NCBI GenBank assembly: GCA_003444795.1
Contig: DLWR01000101.1
Span: forward strand, 1-5,812
Direction: 5' to 3'
DNA length: 5,812 nucleotides
DNA from: Cryomorphaceae bacterium
Lineage (GTDB): Bacteria; Bacteroidota; Bacteroidia; Flavobacteriales; Schleiferiaceae
In this document: piece by piece, positions 1 to 5,812 of the stretch
Layout of the letters: each line of letters begins with the position of its first letter
Numbering within the stretch: the first letter of the stretch is position 1
Position numbers and translations under genes: made by a program
Notes under the pieces: model-generated
Told to the model about the DNA's origin: nothing
Seen by the model: the letters and a program-made list of their open reading frames with translations, nothing else
The model's database searches: none

Positions 1-2159
1 CATTGGCCCCCAAAGCGATTGCCCCCGGTAACCACCCCGACGTCATAATCGCCATCGGCATCGAGATCCGCCCACTCCGCTGCCACCGTCTCGGCCGCAC
101 TATCCGACACCGTATACCAGAGTTCCCATGAGCCACGACCCGGCTCATAGCCGTAGACCTGGCTGCTTTGCCCAAAACCTCCGCCTACAAAAAGGGCATA
201 GCCCCCCTTAACTTCGGTGGCAGCTACCGCAGGGCCCCAATCCGATCCCGCAAATAGGGTAAGCGGTTGATCAATGAAATCCGAATACGCATCTTCCCGG
301 TGCGCCTGAAGGCCCTCTACTTCGTGCAGCTGGGCCATTGCGGGACTTAACGCTGTGTACGTGGGTCGGTTGGCATCTGGGACTACAACGGTGTAACTAT
401 CTTCCTGCAGTGCCACCTCTTGACGGGTGCCGTCGGGCCAATACACCGTGCATGACCGTGTGTAGGGAATCCGCACACGCGTATCGCTCGCAGAGCACCA
501 ACCGCGGGTGGCCCAGACTTGCTCGGACCCTGTTCCGGTGGGTAGGGTCTCATACTCGATTCGAGCCCCTAAGGCCGGAGCGCCTTGTTGCGTGCGCACA
601 TCTATGCCCACCCAAGCTGGATGGTGCCCGTTTTCCTTTTCAAACTCCGAAGGAATATCGTTGCGGTACAGGCTGGCCACATCGTCCAAGTTGTTGACGA
701 TTAAGTCCAAATCCCCATCGTTGTCCAAATCTGCATAGGCCGCCCCATTTGAATAGCCGACACGATCCAGGCCCCATGCGGCGCCTCGGTCTTCCATCAT
801 CCCTATGCGTCCAAGATTTTCTGGAGTTTGCCGGAAAGCCCGGTTGGCGGTCGCACCCGGCGGCATTTTAGCGTAGATGTCCGACTCCGGCGACTCCTCC
901 GGAACCCCCGTGATATAGTTCAAATAATCCAGATCGTTTGGCCGACGCTTAATCCCATTGGTGATAAACAGGTCCTTGACCGCATCCTGGTCAAAATCCG
1001 CCAGTAACACGGACCAAGACCAATCGGTAGCGTCCACGCCCAACGATTGGGCTACCTCGCGATACATCCCGTCTTTGGTAGTGGCAAGGTGTAGGTGATT
1101 TCGGGGATACTGGTCCTGAAATCCGTAACTCTCCTTGTACCGCGAAATTTGGTAGGGATCCGCCCCAAGGGAGCGCTTAAACGTTGCTTCGTCCTCCGGA
1201 CGCATGTCCAGCGTAAAGACGTCGGGCAAACCATTGCCATCCATATCCGCCGCATCCACCCCCATGCTGAATTTGGAGGTATGTGCTGCTCGTTCGGGTA
1301 ACACATTCGTAAATCGTCCACCGCCTAGGTTGAGGTAGAGGTAGTCGTTCTCGTAAAAATCGTTGGTGATGTAGAGGTCTGGCAGTCCGTCTAGATTAAT
1401 ATCCTGCGCCACCACCCCGAGGCCGTAGCCCATCTCACTCTGGTAGATGCCCGACGTATGGGTGGCATCGGTAAAGTGACCCGTCCCGTCGTTGAGTAAG
1501 AACTGGTCTCCAGCCAGCGCGGAGGAATCCGTTCGGGAACGCGCTTGCGCAAAGGACCCACTGGGATGAACCGAATGCTTTAAAATATACACGTCCAAAT
1601 CGCCGTCTTGATCTGCGTCCAAGAAAGCCGCCTGCTGACAGAGGCCTTGAATGGACAATCCGCGCTGGGCTGCCTCTTCTGTAAAATTCCCCTGGCCGTC
1701 ATTGATAAATAGGGCGTTGTGGCCTTCCCAGCCTAAAATCCCTTGCACTTGGCTTACATAAATGTCCACGGCCCCGTCGTTGTTGACGTCTGCTAGGGTT
1801 ACTCCGGTGGACCAATCCCCTGTTTTGTGAAAGCCTGAAGTTTCCGTGGCATCTTCGAAGCGCCAGTTTCCTTGATTGAAGTAGAGTTTATTGGGCCCTT
1901 GGTTGCTGGTGAAAACCAAATCTACCAAGCCATCGCCATTCAGATCACCCGCAGCGACCCCAGCGCCGTTGTAGAAGTAGAGGTAGTCGACGATGTTCTG
2001 GGTTTCATCTTCTTGCAGGTCATTCCGAAAGTCAACGCCCGTTTCTTCGGGGCTCATGTCCGTGAAGCCGGGCGCCTCATAGGTCAACCAAATCACCAAG
2101 CCTCCTAGCACAAATAGCAGGAGAATACTCTGGAGGATAAGGCGTCGACGTCCAAACAT
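1..2159 (-). CDS. Second VCBS/FG-GAP repeat protein with ASPIC/UnbV-like domain, 3'-truncated by the window edge
   Basis: An ATG at 2159-2157 opens a frame that has no stop through position 1, giving 719 visible residues. By comparison with its neighbour, about 370 residues are probably missing. It starts 3 bp after the stop of the preceding gene (TAG-TTC-ATG), so the two are surely co-transcribed and may be translationally coupled. No Shine-Dalgarno sequence is seen. The N-terminus MFGRRR is followed by a hydrophobic stretch at about residues 7-26 with no lipobox cysteine, so a signal anchor or non-lipoprotein signal peptide is likely. Calcium-loop motifs begin at residues 72, 124, 181, 253, 305, 388, 477 and 698. 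Those at 305 and 388 are weakened by DMDGNG and DFDQDA. An ASPIC/UnbV-like region at about 515-595 keeps WPDG at 574-577. It lacks the HLGLG segment and instead has Cys555 and Cys570. The protein aligns along its length with the preceding one. Shared stretches include NQGPNKL, WSTGVT, ATDWSW and YADLDNDGDLDL, so the pair arose by tandem duplication. The function is unknown beyond an exported, calcium-binding, propeller-like protein. Confidence 0.93.
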   Translation of the reverse strand, partial: MFGRRRLILQSILLLFVLGGLVIWLTYEAPGFTDMSPEETGVDFRNDLQEDETQNIVDYLYFYNGAGVAAGDLNGDGLVDLVFTSNQGPNKLYFNQGNWRFEDATETSGFHKTGDWSTGVTLADVNNDGAVDIYVSQVQGILGWEGHNALFINDGQGNFTEEAAQRGLSIQGLCQQAAFLDADQDGDLDVYILKHSVHPSGSFAQARSRTDSSALAGDQFLLNDGTGHFTDATHTSGIYQSEMGYGLGVVAQDINLDGLPDLYITNDFYENDYLYLNLGGGRFTNVLPERAAHTSKFSMGVDAADMDGNGLPDVFTLDMRPEDEATFKRSLGADPYQISRYKESYGFQDQYPRNHLHLATTKDGMYREVAQSLGVDATDWSWSVLLADFDQDAVKDLFITNGIKRRPNDLDYLNYITGVPEESPESDIYAKMPPGATANRAFRQTPENLGRIGMMEDRGAAWGLDRVGYSNGAAYADLDNDGDLDLIVNNLDDVASLYRNDIPSEFEKENGHHPAWVGIDVRTQQGAPALGARIEYETLPTGTGSEQVWATRGWCSASDTRVRIPYTRSCTVYWPDGTRQEVALQEDSYTVVVPDANRPTYTALSPAMAQLHEVEGLQAHREDAYSDFIDQPLTLFAGSDWGPAVAATEVKGGYALFVGGGFGQSSQVYGYEPGRGSWELWYTVSDSAAETVAAEWADLDADGDYDVGVVTGGNRFGGQ

Positions 2160-2162
2160 GAA

Positions 2163-5100
2163 CTACTGTTTTTCAGCAACTTGAAAAGCCTGAACTGCGG
2201 CGTTATTGAAAGCCACGAAAATTTTTCGGCCATTTTGGACGTGCAAATCGCGCACTTGCCCCTTCCAATTCCACCCAAGTTCGGGGAGCGGAATGGCCCC
2301 ACTAAACCTATCCAGGGGATCGTTTTGGCCCTTCAGAACGGTTCCAAAATTGGCATCGTAGCGCCCCCACTGTGGCTGAACTTCATACAAGTTCCCGCCG
2401 AGCACCATGTCCAAAATACCATCGCCGTCAACGTCCAACATAGCCGCGGCGTAGACTGGGGACATTTGGGCCGCACGTGGGAGGTAGTGCGGTAGGAGCA
2501 CGCCGTTGTCGTTCTCCAGCCACATGGACTCCATGGTGTTGATTTCCAAGCGTTGACTGCCTTTCCATTCTTCAGGGCTCAGCATGCGCTGAACGGGAAC
2601 GCCCGCGTAGTCTTTGTATTCCAGGAACTTCTTTTTGAATTTGGGCACTTGGGATATGAGATCGTGGCGTAGGACTTGAGGGTAAAGGCTATCGCCCTTG
2701 TACTGGCAGAGAATCGGATCGGTCGCTCCGTTGTTGTCAAAGTCGTTCACCACCAACGTTATGGGATGATGCAAATCGGCTTTTAACTGACAGTTCAAGC
2801 CCATATTGCCCGCAATAAGGTCCAAATCCCCATCTCCATCCACATCCACCTTGGTCAAGCTCGACCACCAGCCAGTGAGGCCGTGGTCGTCTCCGCCTTC
2901 CAACCAGCTTGGTTCGCGCATCTCATTGCGCTCCCAACCATTTGACCTATACTGCCAACATTGAATGGCCATGAACTCGCCCGCCACCACAAGGGTGGGC
3001 TTTCCCAAGTCCAGCACCTGGGCGGCCGTAACCATGCCCATTTCGTTGAACGCATGGTCCATGGTGAATTGGCCATTGCCTTGGTTTTTGAGGTAGTAGG
3101 AAGTGGGGAGCTTGCCGTAGGAACCGGGTTGAACACGCGCGCCGACAAAGAGGTCTTGGTCGCCATCTCCGTCTGCATCAAGTGCCACCACTGTGCTGGT
3201 GGAAATCCAAAGTTTGGGCAGTGAGGATTGGATATAAAGCGAACCTTGTTTCAGGTAGAGTTTGTCCAATAAAAGATCGGACTCCGCTCCTACCTCTGCA
3301 GAACCGGTGCCCACATATAGGTCCAAATCCCCATCACCGTCCGCATCAAAAAAGAGCGCACAGCGATCCTCTGCGGCTTTGTCCTCTTCAAACGTTTGTC
3401 CGATTCTAAAGCCTCCTTGGGAGGTTCCATAAAACAAAACACTGGCCTGATCCCGGGCTCCGCAAATAAAGACATCTTCATGGCCATCTCCATTGAGATC
3501 TGCCCAAGCCATCTTAGGACCTTCCGCGCTGAGCATCTGAGGAATTAAACGCTCGCGGTCAAAATGTGAGAAGGGGTTTTCCTGATGCACAAAGGCAGGC
3601 GCCGTTGCGGGCTGCATGCGTGCTGGGGCGGACGTCTTAGAAATCCAATCCGCCGTGGCTTCCGACTGCTGTAGGGTAAGGCTTTGATTGCGCAAGGGAC
3701 CCGCCACATAGCTTCGGCGACCATTGGGCCATCGAATGACCAAGGAGTCCAAGGCATCCGTTCCTAAACCCAAGTGAATGCGTGGATCCACCGAAGATTG
3801 GAAGCCCTTCATGGGGACCTGCTCCGCGTAGTGAATACCATCCTGGCTGTAGCCAAAAACTTGTGCTCCAACGGCCAAAGTATTCCCGCCCTCTCCTTTC
3901 AAGGTCAGCTGCAACCACCCATTGTGCGAGCGAAGGGTTTCTGCATTGTTTCGGAACGCAAAAGCTTCCATGTTCAAATTGTTGACGAGTAAGTCCAGAT
4001 CGCCGTCATTGTCTAGATCCGCGTAGACCGCCCCATTGGAGTGGCTTGGAATCTCCAAACCCCAAAGCAAAGTCGTTTTTGCAAAGGTGCCGCCCTCTCC
4101 CATGATATTTCGGAAGGCATAGTTGGGAATTCGGGTGGAGGGCATCGCATCAATGAGCTCCTTGAAATTCACCCCATCCTTGGTGACAATGGAACGCATG
4201 GTTTGCTCGTTGGAGATGTAGTTGATGAAATCTTGGTCCGTTAAATCACGTTCAATACCGTTGGAAACATAGATATCGCGGTACCCGTCGTTGTCCAAAT
4301 CCATAATGAGCGCGCCCCAGGACCAATCGGTTGCATGCGTTCCGGCCATCTCCCCAATTTCACTAAAACTGCCATCCCCGTTGTTGAGGTGCAACATGTT
4401 TCGGTTGAATTGATGGTGATATCCCCATTTCACCTTCTGACTGTAGGTCGCCCAGTTCTCAAATGTGGTCGTTTGCTTCAAACGTTTGTCAGGCTCGGGA
4501 AGCATATCTGTCACAAAGATGTCGGGGTGCGCGTCGTTGTTTATATCCGCCATATCCGCCCCCATGGAAGCAAAACTTGTATGTGCCATCAAGGCTTCCC
4601 CAGACTCTAGGAATGTGCCGTTTTGCTGATTGATGTACACGTAGTCCTTCTCAAAAAAGTCATTGGAAATGTAGAGGTCTAGCCAACCATCTCCATTGAT
4701 ATCGCCCACGGTAGCGCCCAATCCAAAACCAATTTCTGATCCGAGAATACCCGCCTCTGCACTCACATCATGAAAACGCCCGCCGTCGTTTCGATACAGC
4801 TTATCGCCCCCTTCTGGATCGCGTTCTGTGCGCAAGTCACGCTCCAAATTGAAACTCCCAATCGCTCTGAAGGAATTATTGAGTACATACAAGTCTAAAT
4901 CTTGATCCCCATCGTAGTCAAAAAAGACCGCATGCGTACTGAGGCCCTTGTCGGCGACCCCATAGGCCTCGGCCTCTTCTTTGAAGGTGCCATCGCCTCG
5001 GTTAATAAAGAGCTCATTGCTTCGGTCCGAACCCGCGATGTCACCGGCATTGCACACGTAAATATCCAGCCAACCATCGGCATTGACATCCGCCATGGTG

Positions 5101-5447
5101 ACGCCGGTGCTCCAGGCCTGCTTTCCTTCAACACCCGCATTGCTAGCTTCTTCAAATTTCCAACCGCCTCGATTGAGAAAGAGTTTATTGGGTCCCTGGT
5201 TTGCCGTATAGTAGATATCCACCCAGCCATCGTTGTTCACATCGCCGACGGCAATGCCTCCTCCGTTGTAGTAATTCCGGTAGTTAAAGACATTGAAGTC
5301 CTTATCGTACTGGAGCTGGTTGGTGAATTCCAAGCCCGTGGCCGCATTGGGCATCAGCGAGAAGAGCTGGTCCCCGATGGGCGGGAATTCGGGTTGGCAA
5401 GCAACCAGCATGGCCGCACTTAACAGGATGGATAAACGGGTATGCAT
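2163..5447 (-). CDS. VCBS/FG-GAP repeat lipoprotein with central ASPIC/UnbV domain (CRTAC1-like)
   Basis: This is a complete gene of 1094 residues counted from the ATG at 5447, ending at TAG 2165-2163. The N-terminus is a lipoprotein signal peptide: basic MHTR, a hydrophobic core, and the lipobox LVAC with Cys17, followed by QPEFPP. It is therefore probably exported and lipid-anchored. Calcium-loop motifs of the D-x-[DN]-x-[DN]-G-x-x-D type begin at residues 69, 120, 177, 249, 301, 383 and 477. A second set begins at 650, 701, 757, 868, 902 and 1005. Between the sets, at about 510-593, lies an ASPIC/UnbV domain with GFQSS at 548-552, HLGLG at 558-562 and WPNG at 573-576. Such repeats are known to fold as integrin-alpha-like or CRTAC1-like beta-propeller blades that bind calcium. 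That suggests two propellers separated by the ASPIC domain (inference). No catalytic motif is recognised. An ATG at 5459, adding MHRT, is an equally legal start. The frame stays open to 5654, but those codons overlap the SusD end and the terminator and are not credible. Its position after SusD suggests an accessory role in outer-membrane binding or adhesion. The substrate is unknown. Confidence 0.92.
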   Translation of the reverse strand: MHTRLSILLSAAMLVACQPEFPPIGDQLFSLMPNAATGLEFTNQLQYDKDFNVFNYRNYYNGGGIAVGDVNNDGWVDIYYTANQGPNKLFLNRGGWKFEEASNAGVEGKQAWSTGVTMADVNADGWLDIYVCNAGDIAGSDRSNELFINRGDGTFKEEAEAYGVADKGLSTHAVFFDYDGDQDLDLYVLNNSFRAIGSFNLERDLRTERDPEGGDKLYRNDGGRFHDVSAEAGILGSEIGFGLGATVGDINGDGWLDLYISNDFFEKDYVYINQQNGTFLESGEALMAHTSFASMGADMADINNDAHPDIFVTDMLPEPDKRLKQTTTFENWATYSQKVKWGYHHQFNRNMLHLNNGDGSFSEIGEMAGTHATDWSWGALIMDLDNDGYRDIYVSNGIERDLTDQDFINYISNEQTMRSIVTKDGVNFKELIDAMPSTRIPNYAFRNIMGEGGTFAKTTLLWGLEIPSHSNGAVYADLDNDGDLDLLVNNLNMEAFAFRNNAETLRSHNGWLQLTLKGEGGNTLAVGAQVFGYSQDGIHYAEQVPMKGFQSSVDPRIHLGLGTDALDSLVIRWPNGRRSYVAGPLRNQSLTLQQSEATADWISKTSAPARMQPATAPAFVHQENPFSHFDRERLIPQMLSAEGPKMAWADLNGDGHEDVFICGARDQASVLFYGTSQGGFRIGQTFEEDKAAEDRCALFFDADGDGDLDLYVGTGSAEVGAESDLLLDKLYLKQGSLYIQSSLPKLWISTSTVVALDADGDGDQDLFVGARVQPGSYGKLPTSYYLKNQGNGQFTMDHAFNEMGMVTAAQVLDLGKPTLVVAGEFMAIQCWQYRSNGWERNEMREPSWLEGGDDHGLTGWWSSLTKVDVDGDGDLDLIAGNMGLNCQLKADLHHPITLVVNDFDNNGATDPILCQYKGDSLYPQVLRHDLISQVPKFKKKFLEYKDYAGVPVQRMLSPEEWKGSQRLEINTMESMWLENDNGVLLPHYLPRAAQMSPVYAAAMLDVDGDGILDMVLGGNLYEVQPQWGRYDANFGTVLKGQNDPLDRFSGAIPLPELGWNWKGQVRDLHVQNGRKIFVAFNNAAVQAFQVAEKQ

Positions 5448-5459
5448 CGTTCTATGCAT
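5442..5459 (-). repeat. Paired ATGCAT palindromes carrying two alternative start codons
   Basis: On the minus strand the sequence ATGCAT-AGAACG-ATGCAT runs from 5459 to 5442. Each ATGCAT is self-complementary, so the two copies are both a direct and an inverted repeat. They could fold as a 6-bp stem with a 6-base loop. Each copy begins with an in-frame ATG (5459 and 5447) for the following gene, so the start is ambiguous by four codons. No Shine-Dalgarno-like purine run precedes either ATG, as is common in Bacteroidota. Whether the pairing has any regulatory role is unknown and it may be chance. Confidence 0.35.
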
Positions 5460-5476
5460 TAATAAGGGTAGTCGAT

Positions 5477-5510
5477 AAAAAAAAGGGAGGAAACCCGAAG
5501 GTTTCCTCCC
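5477..5510 (-). terminator. Strong intrinsic (Rho-independent) terminator after the SusD-like gene
   Basis: Read on the minus strand, GGGAGGAAACC (5510-5500) pairs perfectly with GGTTTCCTCCC (5495-5485) around a TTCG loop (5499-5496). Eight consecutive T follow at 5484-5477. The stem is 11 bp and closes as C(UUCG)G, one of the most stable RNA tetraloops. The T tract is present only on the minus strand, so the element is unidirectional. It lies 22 bases after the SusD stop and only 17-29 bases before the start codon of the next gene. It therefore either ends the SusD transcript or acts as a partial barrier that lets through a fraction of transcripts. Confidence 0.93.
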
Positions 5511-5532
5511 AAAATTAAGCCGAAACGCAGGC

Positions 5533-5812
5533 TTAGTATCCAGGATTTTGCTCCAAATTGGGGTTAGCACCCAATGCAGAAGCAGGGATGGGGAACAACT
5601 TGGTATACGCAGGAGATGCGTCCTTGTTGGTCCACGCATCGTTGAACTTGCCATAGCGGATCAAGTCCATACGACGAACAGCCTCCCAAGCCAATTCGAA
5701 GCCACGCTCCAAGAGGATCGCATCAGCGTCCACAGAAGAAAGAGCAGCAACGCCAGCGCGGGCACGTACTTGGTTCACCAATGGCAATGCATCACTTGCA
5801 TTTCCTTGACGG
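5533..5812 (-). CDS. RagB/SusD family nutrient-uptake outer membrane protein, C-terminal part
   Basis: This is the last 92 residues of a protein whose start lies beyond the right edge of the window. Seen directly: an open frame from 5811 to a TAA at 5535-5533, with the block 'LLERGFELAWEAVRRMDLIRYGKF' in divided form: ERGFELAWE, then RRMDLIRYGKF. Near the end comes LFPIPASALGANP, and the protein closes on LEQNPGY. These are the standard C-terminal signatures of the SusD/RagB family: the E-R-x-x-E-L-x-x-E helix, the R-R-x-D-L-I-R-[YFW]-G block, a P-I-P turn and a final QNPGY. Known of the family: SusD proteins are surface lipoproteins, usually 450-600 residues, that sit on a SusC/RagA TonB-dependent transporter and capture glycans, peptides or other nutrients for import. 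The ligand cannot be inferred from this fragment, because binding residues lie mostly further upstream. A strong terminator follows 22 bases after the stop, so this is probably the last gene of the main transcript. A susC-like gene just upstream of it, outside the window, is expected but not seen. Confidence 0.95.
   Translation of the reverse strand, partial: RQGNASDALPLVNQVRARAGVAALSSVDADAILLERGFELAWEAVRRMDLIRYGKFNDAWTNKDASPAYTKLFPIPASALGANPNLEQNPGY

Noticed and set aside
338..738. Overlapping plus-strand reading frames in the left part
   Set aside because: The minus strand is continuously coding here for the ASPIC-containing part of the second VCBS protein. The plus-strand products are low-complexity shadows.
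1872..2495. Plus-strand frames at 1872-2108 and 2181-2495
   Set aside because: They lie antisense to well-supported conserved protein sequence and show no domain or credible start signal.
4902..5423. 173-residue plus-strand reading frame
   Set aside because: It lies wholly antisense to the VCBS gene. Its composition follows from complementing repeated Asp/Gly codons, and it has no recognisable domain.
1..5447. Recurrent short DNA motifs resembling ccatcgccgtc, considered as a repeat array
   Set aside because: They are the coding footprint of D-x-D-x-D-G calcium loops at irregular spacing, not a CRISPR or tandem-repeat array.
1..5447. RTX toxin or eukaryotic integrin interpretation of the calcium repeats
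   Set aside because: The motifs are D-x-D-x-D-G-x-x-D at about 50-90 residue spacing with an ASPIC/UnbV domain. They are not the nonapeptide GGxGxDxUx arrays of RTX proteins.
5448..5480. A Bacteroidota promoter (TAnnTTTG) between the terminator and the VCBS start
   Set aside because: Only a weak TACCCTTA-like stretch is present, with no matching upstream TTTG at proper spacing, so no promoter can be supported.
5448..5654. Extension of the first VCBS gene upstream to a start near 5654
   Set aside because: The frame is open, but it would overlap the SusD C-terminus in another frame and read through the terminator hairpin. It would also bury the clear lipoprotein signal peptide inside the protein.

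Overview
The window looks like part of an outer-membrane gene cluster from a Bacteroidota (Bacteroidetes) bacterium. The evidence is a SusD/RagB-family C-terminus with the terminal 'QNPGY' signature, very large VCBS/FG-GAP-repeat proteins with an ASPIC/UnbV domain, and an absence of clear Shine-Dalgarno sequences. Composition is moderately GC-rich by eye, which fits environmental or marine lineages (Saprospiria-like groups are one possibility) better than low-GC Flavobacteria. The lineage is an inference. All genes are on the minus strand, so transcription runs from high to low coordinates.

Layout in transcription order: (1) 5812-5533, the last 92 residues of a SusD-like nutrient-binding lipoprotein, whose start lies outside the window. 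(2) 5510-5477, a strong intrinsic terminator: an 11-bp perfect stem, a UUCG tetraloop and eight U. (3) 5447 (or 5459) to 2163, a complete 1094-residue VCBS-repeat protein with a lipoprotein signal peptide, thirteen calcium-loop motifs and a central ASPIC/UnbV domain. (4) After only 3 bp, 2159 to beyond position 1, a second VCBS/ASPIC protein. It is a clear tandem paralogue of the first, with 719 residues visible and no stop in the window. Its N-terminus is a hydrophobic anchor without a lipobox cysteine.

The probable logic is that SusD (with a SusC/RagA TonB-dependent transporter presumably encoded upstream) captures a nutrient at the outer membrane. The two large beta-propeller-like, calcium-binding proteins would be exported accessory proteins of the same locus, acting in surface binding, adhesion or substrate handling. 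Their substrate cannot be read from the sequence. The terminator just ahead of the first VCBS gene suggests that the pair is made at a different, probably lower, level than SusD. The two VCBS genes are almost certainly co-transcribed. No plus-strand gene, RNA gene, mobile element or CRISPR array is supported. There is no gene-free stretch longer than 300 bases.
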